Source: Unio delphinus (lineage: Eukaryota; Mollusca; Bivalvia; Unionida; Unionidae). Taken from it: 64,000 nucleotides of DNA. The stretch is from positions 9,617,001-9,681,000 of the forward strand of contig JAQISU010001239.1 of NCBI GenBank assembly GCA_029339505.1. Reading direction: 5' to 3'. Positions 52,241-64,000 of the stretch are shown here, one piece after another (position 1 is the first letter of the stretch; the number at the start of each line of letters is the position of its first letter). The notes under the pieces were generated by a model. That model was not told where the DNA came from, did not search any database, and saw only the letters and a program-made list of their open reading frames with translations. Position numbers and translations under genes: made by a program.

Positions 52241-52835
52241 TCTAGATCTTTTAAATCAAAACGTCATATAAAGAATAGAAAATGCAATGCTGTTCGCTGA
52301 AAATTAAGATATACCTGGTCTTTCTTTAGCGACTTGAACTCGGGTTTGGCATTTCTAAATTCATAAACAATCCAAGCAATACATTTAAACACTAAGTTAG
52401 ACATTTATCTCACGGTGCCCTCACTTAACTCTTGTACGTTACTGACGTACGTCCATATTGCCCGTGTATTGTTTTAGCTGACCTGACCAAAAGACCAACT
52501 GAGCTCTGGCTCTCTGCGTATGTTGTTTGTCTGTCCCTCAACATTTTCTTGAAACCTCTCAGGGGGCCATGTTTTTTTTCGACTTGTATAACACCTAGAA
52601 TATAGGTTCATATCATTAATAAATCTGACGACATTAATGAGATGATATTGCATCTGTTTGGCTAAATTTATTACCACTATGAGCGCCATAGTTTTTATCT
52701 GAAATTTAACAAGCTTAGGATATATGCTTAAATTATAGATCTCAGACAAGTTCAATCGTGAGAGAATCACAATTTTTAGAGATTAATTATTAGAAGGATC
52801 TTTGCATACTATTGAAATTCAACATTGTTAAAAAT

Positions 52836-53573
52836 GGCACCCCGTCGTTAGCGCGCAGGTCAAAAGCGCGCCGACAATAGCGCGCAGCGAAATATGCCCG
52901 TCAAATGCGCGCCTTCCAAAGCGCAGCATAAACTCCATATGCAATTTTCCAGTGAGCACACATCAAGGAGTGTAGAATCTTTATCTTTAGTAGAAATAAA
53001 CTAAACGTTTCAATCAGTTTGAACATGCATCAAAGTGTGTTCACTCTTAATATTGAGTAGAAATAAACTAATAGTTTAAATCACTGTTTCCAGTGAGCAG
53101 ACATCAAAGTGTACACTCTTAATATTGAGTGGAAATAAACTAATAGTTTCAATAACTGTTTTCACTGAGCAAACATCAAGATGTGTATTTACGCAGTATA
53201 AGCCTAGTCAACTATAAATACAAAATTTATTTTGTGAAAATTTGAAAAGTGGTAGATATAATAAACTAAAATTCATTTTAATTTTTTTTATTTTGTGCCA
53301 TTGATTGTATTGATTATGCACATAATGTTTCAATTTGAACAGTGATAGACATACAAAATTGTAACTCATTTTAATAATAGTAAACCTTATTTAAATACTC
53401 GATTATTTTCTACTGTATGAATAATTTATATGTATGAATCTTTTTTATTGACATATTGACTTTTAAAATGTTTGCCTTGCGCACTATTGACGGCGCGCCT
53501 TTGTCTTGCGCGCAATTGTAGGTGCGCGCTTTTTTCGGCGCGCTTTTGACCTACGCGCTAGCAACGGGATACC
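52836..53573. mobile_element. GCGC-rich Mutator-type MITE, 9-bp duplication
   Basis: Terminal inverted repeats match at 34 of the first 39 positions; the shared core is AGGTCAAAAGCGCGCCGA. They continue with further GCGCGC motifs spaced 15-20 bp apart. GTTAAAAAT is duplicated exactly at 52827-52835 and 53574-53582. A 9-bp duplication with long ends points to a MULE relative. The interior has three tandem degenerate units (CACTGAGCAAACATCAA type, about 52945-53185) and no transposase. Confidence 0.9.
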
Positions 53574-53582
53574 GTTAAAAAT

Positions 53583-54025
53583 AGTTCTCAACTCACACGA
53601 TACGCAAAAAATATTTGTATCATTGAGACACGAAAGAAAGTTAGGGAAGCAGTCCGTGATATTTGCTATTGAGACTCGCTTGTTTTAGGTTACACAGTTC
53701 TTCCTCAAGCTTGCAAAATGTATGCAAACTAGATACAATAAAATAAATGCCAGACATGTTTAAAAATACCAATATAATACACACTATCGATAAAAACAAA
53801 CAAGTTGTACATGTAATTTGAAAGAAGAAAAGTCTATGCTAAAATTATTTGAGACAAAATATACAATTGCACTCAAATGATTATGAAATATTGCAAATTT
53901 TTGGTCATATTATGATAGTCACATTAGGCAACTATATTTATATACTTGGGAGTAAATATCCTTAAATATTTGGAGAAGAGTTTGATATTTCATATTTTGA
54001 CATCTTAGTGCCTGAATAATTGGCC

Positions 54026-54118
<93 letters not shown>

Positions 54119-54763
54119 CATTATTGTATACCACTGGTCCTATTTAGTTTCATTACTTAGATTATCTGACAAATAATTGAACGTCATTTATTTTTAATTT
54201 AAAGATCTTGAGTGACTTTGATTATGAGCTAGAAACATGTTAATTGTGTCTTACGTTTGGAACGCAGTTTATCAGTCCGTAGTACAATACGTTAACTTTA
54301 CATGACATAAAGTCCGGGAGACAGTTTACTAAGATTGTAATTACTATATCGCATTACCCTGCTTAGTGAAATGATCAGCTGTAATGATGTATAATTACTA
54401 TATCGCATTACCCTGCTTAGTGAAATGATCAGCTGTAATGATGTATAATTACTATATCGCATTACCCTGCTTAGTGAAATGATCAGCTGTAATGATGTGT
54501 AATTACTATATCGCATTACCCTGCTTAGTTAAATGATCAGCTGTAATGTTGTGTAAGCCATGTTAGAGGTAGCGGTCCACATGGTCTCGTTTGTTTTATT
54601 AGATATGGATTTTATTTGTAAACATTAGTTAACTCCTTCTTTTGTTCATTTGAAAACGATATTTTTCTTTTCTTATTTTTTGTAGGGAATGGATTATAAA
54701 TTGTCTTCTGTCTTTATCAGTCTTATTAACTTAAAATGTCTTAATACACACATTGTTTTGTAG
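53583..54763. other. Region upstream of the gene B exons
   Basis: (TA)n lies at 54029-54116. Four copies of a 54-bp unit (ACTATATCGCATTACCCTGC, TTAGTGAAATGATCAGCTG, TAATGATG) lie at 54337-54553 with at most a few differences, so that array is recent. No coding exon was recognised before 54764. Confidence 0.65.
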
Positions 54764-54973
54764 ATGCCTGAATTCAGACCCCTTTTACAAGAACTAGAGC
54801 AAATCTCAGAAGATCTGGAACGAGATGAAAAATGGGATAAGTGCTGCTTTGTGTCGCATAATTTGTTCTCTTCCTATCTACATGCTGAACGCTGTAACTT
54901 CTGGAATCATGACTCCATCAAAACCAGTAAGAAGAGGATGGTTCTTCGGATAGCGAGATGCACTTATCAAACT
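54764..54973 (+). CDS. Gene B exon: N-terminal TPR-like helices (HELZ2-like)
   Basis: Seventy codons starting at ATG 54764, directly after an acceptor (GTTTTGTAG). The ATG may therefore be internal Met with coding exons upstream. It ends at ACT/GTGAGA. MPEFRPLLQELEQISEDLE and WDKCCFVSHNLFSSYLHAE form amphipathic helices, with RMVLRIARCTYQ at the end. It is in phase with the next exon and, notably, also with gene A exon 2. It is the first supported exon of the RNB-domain protein completed at 61257-64000. The donor is followed at once by a short (TA)n. Confidence 0.65.
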
Positions 54974-55324
54974 GTGAGACATATATATATATATATATAT
55001 ACATTGCATATGAATACACATATTTGATATGCTTTAGATTCAAAGAGCATGTACATTTACTCTCGATGACTAACTACTACAGCAAACAAACGATGATATT
55101 GCTTAACGTGTTTCTTTTATATCGTAGTTTCTCCAATGTATTATGCTGGCATTTCAAGTTTTCAATGCATGCTTCTCAATTAAAGAAATTATGTACAACA
55201 AGATATTTTGATACGAAACTTTTAATCATTAAAGTTTTCAAAATTGTTCTATAGATAAAGACTTACATGTGAATAAAAGACAAATATAAAAACTCATTCT
55301 CATAACAGCACTTACCTTTTTCAG

Positions 55325-55361
55325 AAAAATTTTCCTGCTCTCAATCAAAATTGCAGAGTTG
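55325..55361 (+). CDS. Gene B 37-bp exon
   Basis: Between CTTTTTCAG and GTTG/GTATGT. It reads KNFPALNQNCRV in phase 0 and ends in phase 1, exactly the phase needed by the next exon. The phases parallel gene A exon 3 (also phase 0 to 1 and about 40 bp), which suggests shared ancestry of the two exon sets. Confidence 0.6.
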
Positions 55362-55889
55362 GTATGTATATAATGTATTACAGTAGGTCAGTAATTTATA
55401 ACTCTTTATCATGTCTACATCCAGAAATATGTTTGGCAATTTTAAACAAATTAATCAATTGATATTACACTTGAGGCAACATTATATTTGAAATAAATTT
55501 GCAATGCCTTTGCTATAATATGTTTACTAAAACTAACAATTGCAATATCCTTAGCTATAATTCATGTCCATTAAAAACAATAGTGTTATTGGCTATCAGT
55601 GTATATTTGAAGTACAATTTGCAAATGTAATTTGCTACAGTGTGCAATTGAAATCAAATTCACAATGTTATTTCAAGCTGTAATAATGCACTTGAAATAA
55701 AAGGTACCTACAATATTGGTATCTGGATTTTTTAAGGTCTTTTGCTTTAATAGTGTACTTGAAATAAAAGGTACACACACTATGGTTATCAGGTTTAAAA
55801 TTTATGTCATTTGCTCTAATATCACTCCTGGCTTTAAAGGAAAACAAACCAGAGCTAAGTGAACTATTAAATAGTCTACACTATTTCAG

Positions 55890-56014
55890 TGTTGGAACAG
55901 CTGTGTGAATATGACTGCGTGGAAGCCTTGATGCTGTGGGCCATATCCTTGAGGGAGACAAAGAAGTATGATATTGCTCTAAAGAAAGCGGAAAGAGCTT
56001 TAGAGTGTTGTAAG
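55890..56014 (+). CDS. Gene B TPR exon
   Basis: Acceptor ACTATTTCAG and donor AAG/GTGAGG. The 125 bases enter in phase 1 and leave in phase 0. It reads LEQLCEYDCVEALMLWAISL and then YDIALKKAERALECCK, a textbook TPR second half (A-L-x2-A-x-R-A-L). TPRs are protein-binding scaffolds; in this position they would recruit a partner to the downstream nuclease. Confidence 0.75.
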
Positions 56015-56461
56015 GTGAGGATAATTTAATACATTTCTTTTCTATAAACTCTACAGAAGCCCTCCATATTGTCATATAGTTCAACCAAATAGTTCTTATG
56101 CTTTACATTATTTGTATATAAAGTCACAGTAATGAAACCAATATAGGTTTAATAATTAACTTTCCTGAATAGATGATAATGTTGAAAAGGCTTACATATA
56201 TTATTGTAAGATCATTACAGAATAATTGAAAATCTATTTATGTACAATGAGTTACTTATGTTTGAGACATAGATGAGTATTTGCTTTATTACTGTGTGAT
56301 TATTCTTGCTGTTATTAAAATATTATTATTATTAATTGGACTTTGTCACAAAATAAATGAGGTTAAAAAATTAGTTGTATTTTATTGACTTCATATTGCT
56401 TCTGATAACTGATTTTCTTCCTGAGTCAACTGTTTCATCATGGATGTATCATTATGCCATA

Positions 56462-57108
56462 TGTTTCATAATATTAGGGTACAGTTATTGGACTATTCTA
56501 AGTAATTGTTTCATAATATTAGGGTATAGTTATTGGATTATTCTAAGTAATATGTTTCATAATACTAGTATTAGGGTACAGTTATTGGATTATTCTAAGT
56601 AATTGTTTTGTAATATTAGGGTATAGTTATTGGATTATTCTAAGTAATTGTTTCATAATATTAGGGTACAGTTATTGGATTATTCTAAGTAATTGTTTCA
56701 TAATATTAGGGTATAGTTATCGGATTATTCTAAGTAATTGTTTCATAATATTAGGGTATAGTTATTGGATTATTCTAAGTAATTATTTCATAATATTTGG
56801 GTATAGTTATTGGATTATTTTAAGTAATTGTTTCATAATATTAGGGTATAGTTATTTGATTATTTTAAGTAATTGTTTCATAATATTAGGGTATAGTTAT
56901 TGGATTATTCTAAGTAACATGTTTCATAATATTAGAGTATAGTTATTTGATTATTCTAAGTAATATATTTCATAATATTAGGATGTAGTTATTTGATTAT
57001 TTTAAGTAATTTTTTCATAATATTTGGGTATAGTTATTTAATTATTTTAAACAATTGTTTTATAATATTAGGGTATAGTTATTGGATTATTCTAAGTAAT
57101 TGTTTTAT
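56462..57108 (+). repeat. 45-bp intronic minisatellite, about 14 units
   Basis: The unit contains TGTTTCATAATATTAGGGTA then TAGTTATTGGATTATTCTAAG, with AT-rich variants. It lies wholly in the intron between the TPR exon and the 58145 exon. Units diverge towards the right end. Confidence 0.9.
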
Positions 57109-57595
57109 ACATGTATGTGATGACATAAGCCTCTCTTTCTCTATTATTTATCGGCAAAGCGAATGTAAATAGTGCTGCACACAATAACGCAATCATCAGA
57201 TTGATTAATAATTCTTTTATTAAAGTGCTTCATCTTCAGACAATGTTTACAAAAGATTATATTAAATCTGGGTGTAATAATATGATGTACCATAAACTCA
57301 TTGCTACCTGACAAAATTGGCCAAATTGATTAGGGTATAGTCTTTTTCATTACAATCACAAAGTAGAAGGAATATTGAAGACCATTCACATCTGACACAA
57401 TATATACATTTATTAAATAGCATAACTAATTATAAAATTTAATTTGGCTCAATACAGGTATTTCGTTTAGGACGGTGTGCGTTTCCTCTTGATGACCTTA
57501 TCTATAGTCTTTAAATTCTTTGCGTTAGTATAGCGGCAAGGTAATACCTAATGTAATCATATTACATCATATGCAGTCAAAATCTGTTATAAACC

Positions 57596-57870
57596 ACAGT
57601 GGCTTAGTGGTTAGTATGTCAGATGTGCAAGGAAAATGATTCAGGTTTGAATCCTACCATTGGATGAGGCTGAGTCAGAGATGTGATGTGTCCTCACTTC
57701 CATAGTGCTTTGGCACTACATAACTTGCTTGTTTTTGGGCATAGCTAATGTGGGTATGTGAGAAAGATTGCTAGTATCTTCCTGTGTGTCACTTGTTCTT
57801 CCCGGGTTTTCCTGGTTTCTTCATCAACCAGTTATTATGTCCGCTATGCATTGCAGCAACAACCGACTTG
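57596..57870 (+). mobile_element. SINE with a different tRNA head and the common tail
   Basis: The head CAGTGGCTTAGTGGTTAG (A box) and GGTTTGAATCC (B box) is unlike the GGGGCCCC family. The 3' part (GGGTATGTGAGAAAGATTGC, TTCTTCCCGGGTTTTCC, CATCAACCAGT) is the tail shared with the other copies. This suggests head switching on one tail. Confidence 0.75.
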
Positions 57871-58144
57871 TGTCACTGTGCAATACAATATCAAAACCAA
57901 ACCACTAAACTAATCACCTAAGCTAACTGTTCGTTAACACGATATCCACCAGGGAATATTTTTGGAGGACAGTTCCCTTGCATGAAGGTAGTAAAGCAAT
58001 ATTACAGAAATATATCTATGTCAAAGCTTTTTTGAGTTGGTTGCATGATGGACACAATCTAATTTAATAAATGTTTTCAAGTATGAAACTAAAGAAGAAA
58101 GAATCAGCATCGGGTTCAATATCTTCATTGTATTTAGCTAACAG

Positions 58145-58339
58145 ATCAAAGATGGAGATTTGCACAATCATTCTGGCTATGATTCAGTATTATATTCATT
58201 TGTTTCCAAACAGTCCGAGCCAGAGAGACAGATTATTGCAAAATTCATAAAAGACATTCATCAAAACCTTGAACAAGAAAAATCTGAGCATGATCCATCT
58301 GAGTGGCTGGAGGGAACCAATGCTGGCAAAGATGCAGAG
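58145..58339 (+). CDS. Gene B linker exon
   Basis: Sixty-five codons between TAGCTAACAG and GAG/GTGAAG, phase 0 at both ends. Contains DSVLYSFVSKQSEPERQII and HQNLEQEKSEHDPSEWLEG, which is helical and charged. The acceptor is weaker than its neighbours, but the phase fits and codon use is normal. It lies just after the intronic minisatellite and SINE. Confidence 0.65.
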
Positions 58340-58755
58340 GTGAAGATAATTTGCATGTACAACTAAGTTTTAGTTTAAAGAGAGATTTTAATTGGTTGCA
58401 TGTGTTCTCATTGGAGAGATAATTTTTGTTATGTTCTGAAATTCAGAATTATATTTTTTTAAATGTAACTTTACATTAGTGAATTTGTAAAACATGTATC
58501 ATAAACTTCAATCCATTTCAAAAGAAAACATGTGAGTTAGTTTTGCAAGAAGGTATTCTTTTTTTTAATATGGATTGAAAGAACTTAACATCTGCATGAA
58601 GTTACCTTAAAATCTGGCTTGATCATAAACCGAAATAATGGAGTGTTAAATACAGCATTGATTTTGGCTTTCATTTACCCATTTTAAATTGATGGCAGTT
58701 GATTAACGTTTTCATTTTAGACCTATACACATTTTTACACCTTTTTCCATATAAG

Positions 58756-58816
58756 GAAAGACAAAAAGCAGAAGACGCAAGAAGCAAATATGTGAAAAAG
58801 ACAAAGCGACACAGAC
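58756..58816 (+). CDS. Gene B short basic exon
   Basis: Sixty-one bases after CCATATAAG reading ERQKAEDARSKYVKKTKRHR, donor AGAC/GTATGT, leaving phase 1 as the next exon requires. Basic KKTKRHR continues as PKRKEK in the next exon and could act as a nuclear signal or RNA contact. The acceptor lacks a strong pyrimidine tract next to the AG. Confidence 0.55.
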
Positions 58817-59515
58817 GTATGTATAATACAAACCAATGCTAACCTAATTTAGCATAAATTGAGACTTTCAAGAATTATATTTTTACATATTTCATAATGT
58901 AAAGCTTTCAGTTTGATTATGGTATATTCTAATAATTTAATTTGCTTGCTAATGTATATGCTTGTTGTATTTCAAAATTAAATCCTAATAGATACATTGA
59001 CACCAGATCCTAGACATACAAATTGTGAATTTTGTATATTGATGTCTGCTAATTCGATATATGTATCATATTACCGCTTCTTCAGTTGTGTTAGATATTG
59101 ATTAGCAGACATACATGGCGCTATTTCTTGATGCAGTTGTAGCTTCTAGTGTTCTGTAATCTCACTGGCTGCCATCAATAGTAAACATTTCAATCAGCAA
59201 TGTTTCTTTCTGTCATGTTTATTGTTAGCTCACCTGTCCATAAGAACAAATTCATTTGTAGTATTTCCCTTTATCTTCAGTCCGTATATTCATTGTCATT
59301 CTTTGCACCAACAATTGTGCTTCTTGCCACTCTGAATGCCATGTTTTTGATCAACCTTGAAACTTATATTTGTCATTGATATTTATGACAAAGTCAATTC
59401 AAATTTGTCAGGTGATTCTGCATTATTTTGGCTTAACATTTTTTTAACACTCTGGATACCTTATTTCTGATGTGATTGTGATACCAGTCTGAATATATGC
59501 TGATATACTACTACT

Positions 59516-59935
59516 ACTACTAATAATAATAATAATGAGGACTTTGTATAGTGCTTAATTTTTAAAAGCTCTAACCACTTTACAGCATCTATAATGATAT
59601 GGCTACACAAGGAAAAACACCATAAAATTAGATAACATAAAAAATGCTGTAAATATTTAAGGTAGGAAACGTTATTAGGTCTTTAAGTTTGTTCTTGCAG
59701 TTGAAAAAGGTGAGTTTTAAGAGCACTCTTGAAAGGGATCACTGTGTCTTAGTGTCTAATTTCAATGGGCAATTCATTCCACATTGTTGGGCCCTGGTAT
59801 GCAAAAGACTGTTGTCTATGACTTGGTGTTCACCGTAGGAATAATGAGTATATGATTATCAGAAGAGGAACATAAGTATCTTGCTGGTGTGTACACATGG
59901 ATGAGGTATGTTGGATATAATCATGATATTAAAAG
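59516..59935 (-). mobile_element. LINE 3' end, second CR1/L2-type copy
   Basis: The minus strand matches 20235-20580, including WNELPIEIRH near 59745 and FKSALKTHLFQLQEQT, with stops. The 3' terminus is an (ATT)n tail on the minus strand (59518-59537). It is 5'-truncated, as usual for LINE insertions, and lies in the intron before the RNB exon. Confidence 0.85.
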
Positions 59936-60110
59936 CCTTTGATAATGAGCGAGATCTATGATATCAATAAGATTGGATGAGTTTCCTACTATAACTCCAG
60001 AGTCTGTATTCCGATCCAATTGTTAGCAATTTTAGATTGCATGTTCATTTCACCAAGTTTTTAGATGAGCTCATTTCTAGTAATCGGTAATCTAGTAATT
60101 TCTAGTAATC

Positions 60111-60352
60111 GGGCCCCGAGTGGTCTAAAACGCTGTCCATTATAGACCACTGCCATCTCACCTCTGTCTGTGTGTGTTCGAGCCTAAGATTCGGCAAAAG
60201 TAGTTCTGTGAGAAAGCTTACCAGTAGCATCTCGTGGGTCGGTGGTTCTTTCCAGGTGTTTTCCGGGTTCTTCTTCCACCATTAATACTGGCCGCCATGT
60301 ATAGCCTATATGGTGCTGAAAAATGGCGTTAAACCATAAAAAACAAAACAAA
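60111..60352 (+). mobile_element. tRNA-headed SINE, fullest tail
   Basis: Starts GGGCCCCGAGTGG but lacks the 7-base GGCCGAG of the A box, so Pol III activity is unlikely. B-box area GTTCGAGCC. The tail runs through GGCCGCCATGTATAGCC, GTGCTGAAAAATGGCG and TTAAACCATAAAAAAC, giving the family's 3' end. Confidence 0.85.
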
Positions 60353-60812
60353 TATGAATTAATTTATAGTGGAAAATGTATCACTATCCAGGCTTACAAA
60401 ATTTAACAGTTGACCACATTACCAACAAAATTTATGTAATATTGTAAAATAACATGGCTGTGTAAACTCCTAACCATTATATGTTGTTTATCGTACCTAG
60501 TTTGCATTGTTCTGAAAAAAATATCCATTTAAAAAATAGTTACATGGCATTCGTCGGAACCAAACGTTGGAGGATGTGACTTTGCTTTTGTACTTTAAAT
60601 CTTGAAGTTTCCTTTATTAAGAGCTAATACAAAATACTGTTTTCAAATAATTTGTGAGTAATAGTAATACATATATTTATAACACGTGATAACAAATAAA
60701 AGACAATTATTACATGGACTTTTATATGACAATTCTTGCAGCTGTCAAACTTTTTTTAATCAAACAAAATACTGACCAGCTTTAGACCACTCAGCCACTT
60801 AATTCATTTTTA

Positions 60813-60886
<74 letters not shown>
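60813..60886. repeat. (TA)n microsatellite in intron
   Basis: About 74 bp of TA, flanked on both sides by TAATTCATTTTTA-like sequence (60800 and 60920), so the flank is duplicated. Confidence 0.92.
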
Positions 60887-60890
<4 letters not shown>

Positions 60891-61256
60891 AACTAATTTC
60901 TAAACTGGCTAAATACCTAATTCATTTTTAAGTATCTTACCAGTTTAGAAATTATTTACAAAAATTATATTTCTTTTATTATGAAAATTAAAGACTTTAT
61001 TCAAGTAATCACAGGTTGTGATGTGACAAATCAGCTCTGGTATTATTGTGTATTTTGTTCCAGTCGATGAAATGTCACTTAAAGCCTCAAACTTTAACTT
61101 TCTTAAATTTGGATAAAGGTTTATCTGTTGAATATGTGTGACATTAAATTACTTTTGTATGACTCTCCTAAAAACCGCTTTGGCAGAGATAATTCGATGA
61201 CAAAAAAGCGAAATGGTCATCATACTAATGTAATTTCCTAATCTTAATCTTCACAG

Positions 61257-64000
61257 CAAAACGGAAGGAAAAGTCACCAGAGAAAGAGAATACTGTACAT
61301 CTACCCTTCGAGGCAGTAACAAGGGAGATAACTAATTCATCAGATTCCATTTTCCCAGAAACAGAATTACTGTACAAGAGAACTGGATTAGGTTATAACA
61401 CACCCATTTCTGAAAGAGTGGATCAAAGATCAAATATTAGCAGTGAAGATAATAAAAGTGAATTTGACGTTTCTGCTTCATCCTCTGGTAGAAGCACCCC
61501 AATCAAGGTAGGGAAGAAACTAAAGAAGCGAAGAAATCGGAACCTTTCTGGAAATAGTACCTGTAGTTTAGGGAATACTGGAACTCAGACAGGCATTATG
61601 ATATCTCGACAAAGATCCATTTCCTTGAATGTTGAGAGCCAGGAACATGTGCATTGGTCAGAGTCTGATGAAGAAGATATCAGCAGTATTTCTAATAATA
61701 TTTATTCCAATATTGATGAACAAACATCACAAGCACATGGTAGGGACCAGAGAGAAAAGAATGATGCTGAAGTCTCTTATTTTGAAAGAAGTAGGTTGTT
61801 TTTAATTGAACAAAATGATATTAGTGATGAAGAAACAATAACTATGGCAAAGATGCTTCAGGAAGGACTTAAGCTTGATGAAGAATTTTTACGCAGATTC
61901 ATCACAAGGTCGCAAGGGCCACCATTTTATGAGGAGGAACTTTCTGAACAGGAACTTAAGAGGAAAAGAAGAGAGCAGCCTGATCGATACAAGGAATGCT
62001 TTTTTCAGATCGAGTCCTCGCATGTGGCATATTGCATACCCGTGGATCAAAATGAAAACATTCGGAAAATTGAGATCTCTGGGAGATCTAAAGCAGGCCA
62101 GGCCTTAAGCGATGATAGGGTATGGGTTGAAATTCTGGACAAGGGAGATCCAACTGCACAGGAAGCAAAGGTCTTTGGGAAGGTGGTGAAGATCATCAAA
62201 AGAAATCGAAAGGAAAACATTAAACATCCAGTGTACACATGCACGATGGACGATATGGAAAGTCATTTGATGAGGCCAATTTGTAAGACATTACCCAAAA
62301 TTCATATACTAAACCAAACTATTTTGAAAAGGTGTCCAAAACTGAAAAAGTATAGAGTTGAAATACACAAATATGATCCTGTATCCCAAGAGCTACAGTT
62401 TAAGGAATGGATCAATGTTCCACCCGAGAAGAGAAATAGTTTTGTATTTATAGTAGTCTACATAGGATGGACCAGGCAGTACATCTATCCAAGAGGAGCT
62501 GTGATTAAGGTCCTTCCTTGTGCCGAAGACTTGGACTCTGGGATCAAGCTTTTAGATATTCAGTATGAAGTCCCAGGACTATATTTGTCTCAGACAGTGA
62601 AACGCATTGAAAGCATCATGAGTAGACACGTAGATGCTGAACCAACTGAAGCATTGAGTGTGGGTCGAAAGGACTTAACATCTATGAGAATATTCACCAT
62701 TGATCCCAAAGGGTCTAAAGATTTGGATGATGCTCTTAGTGTAGAAAAGACAGAGGATGGCTATCAAGTGGGAGTTCATATCGCAGATGTTACGACCTTT
62801 GTTCAAAAAGGAGATCCAGTTGACATTGAAGCTCAGCAACGTACGACAACATTTTACTCCGGAGTGAGAAATCCACATCATATGATACCAGAGCCTTTAA
62901 GTCAGAATCTTTGCAGTCTCTTGCCTGGAAAATGTCGGTTGTGTATTTCATTGTTCTTTAATGTGACAAAGAATGGCAATGTGGTAGGAAAACCAAGTAT
63001 AGAGAAGACTGTCATTAAATCCTCAAGGAGATTCACCTATAGAGAGGTGCAGGACATCATTAATAAAACTAGCACAGATTCAGATCAGGGTGTCAAAGAG
63101 GATATAGATATTCTTTTCAGGTTGGCAACATTCATGAGAAAGAGAAGACTTGGAAATTCAATGTATGCATTGAGCATGGACTTAGAGGATGAAACAGATG
63201 AAGATGCGATGTCCGAAACTCTTGAAGCCCATTTTCTTGTAGAAGAGTTCATGATTCTTGCAAACAAAACAATTGCTGACATTTTAATTAAGAAATTTCC
63301 AAACCTTGTACCACTTCGATGCCAGAATCCACCTCCAGTCGGAGAGTTGCAGAGCTGGTTAAAGAGACATGGAGAAATTGTGGATTTGCTGCTTTGCCTA
63401 CAGGACAGACACATCTCAAATTATAAAATGCCTTCTCTAGAGGCAACACATGGACTTAACTCACAGATTTTAATTGCTGTGCAAGAGAAAATATTTCATA
63501 CTTTACATACTCTGTCCAGTTCAAAGGCCTCAAGATGTATGAGGACCGATGAACTTCATCCTTTACAATTCTTAGCACGTCAAGAATGGCTTCAAATTCA
63601 AGAACATGCTGATTATAGATGCTCTGGAAGCTTGAAGAACAAGTCCACGGAAGGGAAACATTACAGCTTGGAGATGTTTCCATATACACATTTTACATCT
63701 CCAATCCGAAGATATGTTGATCAGATTGTCCACAGACTGCTTCATTGTGTTATTGATGGTAAGGCAGCAACTTACACCCAGAAAGAAGTAGAGGAATTAT
63801 GTGTGAGAATCAACACAGTCGCTCAGAGAGCAAAGGCATACCAGAGAAATTGCTCATCTTTGGCAATTGCTGAGAAGCTAAAACAAAAACCATCCATGTT
63901 CTTTTGCATTGTTAGTAATATTACAGATAGAAATGTGAACTTCTGCACTCCAGCCTTGAGGTTTGTGCATCGTAGCTTTAAAGAACTGCCTTTCAATCTA
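61257..64000 (+). CDS. RNB-domain exoribonuclease, large exon (HELZ2-like), runs off window
   Basis: Acceptor AATCTTCACAG, then 2744 bases open to the window edge. Residue positions count from the exon start. Residues 1-240 are a basic then acidic, Ser-rich linker (KKLKKRRNRN, SESDEEDISS). Residues about 280-345 are cold-shock/OB-like (VWVEIL, GKVVKIIKRN). The RNB domain from about 475 has IDPKGSKDLDDALS, with the Asp spacing (0, +6, +8, +9; GAT at 62702, 62720, 62726, 62729) of active RNase II/Dis3 enzymes. YTHFTSPIRRYVDQIVHR near 63690 is the conserved C-terminal RNA-binding element. Such enzymes degrade RNA 3' to 5' processively. TPRs upstream and one giant exon favour a HELZ2-type protein over DIS3L2; helicase domains would lie beyond 64000. 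Confidence 0.92.

Noticed and set aside
61875..63689. Frames of 65-109 codons on both strands inside the RNB exon
   Set aside because: Out-of-frame or antisense shadows of the continuous 2.7-kb coding exon.

Overview
The window is eukaryotic nuclear DNA from a marine-type invertebrate, most likely a lophotrochozoan and probably a mollusc. The reasons are spliced genes with GT-AG introns, AT-rich spacer, dense (TA)n, (AG)n and (AAT)n microsatellites, tRNA-headed SINEs with tails of the kind seen in molluscs, a CR1/L2-type LINE, and small hAT and Mutator-like elements. No bacterial-style operons, CRISPR array or true tRNA/rRNA gene is visible.

Bases 1-12440 are a rearranged head-to-tail array of one repeat family that carries relics of an animal DNA virus or giant transposon of the adintovirus/Polinton kind. 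The relics are a parvovirus-type phospholipase A2 domain and a small zinc ribbon (minus strand), and an A32/FtsK-like DNA-packaging ATPase (plus strand, head to head with the zinc ribbon). Each full unit carries the zinc-ribbon/ATPase-head module twice. The flanking blocks hold (AAT)n-(ATT)n inverted microsatellites. One unit is split by a 2603-bp TTAA-flanked transposon carrying a broken THAP zinc finger, which looks Kolobok-like. A more diverged relic, possibly of the same source, lies at 23.2-25.2 kb on the minus strand and is itself cut by a hAT-like MITE.

Bases 12.4-38 kb are gene-poor. They hold a hAT MITE, a decayed LINE with a SINE beside its 3' end, further SINE pieces, a 21-bp minisatellite with a higher-order period (30.9-31.3 kb) and a large 54-bp minisatellite (33.4-35.4 kb). 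The long reading frames there are repeat artefacts.

From 38.1 kb there are host coding exons on the plus strand. Four exons (38138-42082) encode an acidic, Ser-rich protein with a TPR-like helical segment. Six exons from 54764 to the window end encode the N-terminal part of a large RNB-domain exoribonuclease, with TPR-like helices, a basic/acidic linker, cold-shock/OB-like segments and an RNB domain with all four catalytic aspartates. It is most like HELZ2-type proteins and runs off the window. The two sets may be neighbouring paralogues or one gene.

Between and inside them sit a nearly intact FLYWCH-MULE transposon (46.8-49.5 kb) with one internal stop codon, a 155-bp near-perfect palindrome (51.3 kb), a GCGC-rich Mutator-type MITE with a 9-bp target duplication (52.8-53.6 kb), an intronic hAT element with an 8-bp duplication (39.8-40.2 kb), five more tandem arrays, and SINE and LINE copies.
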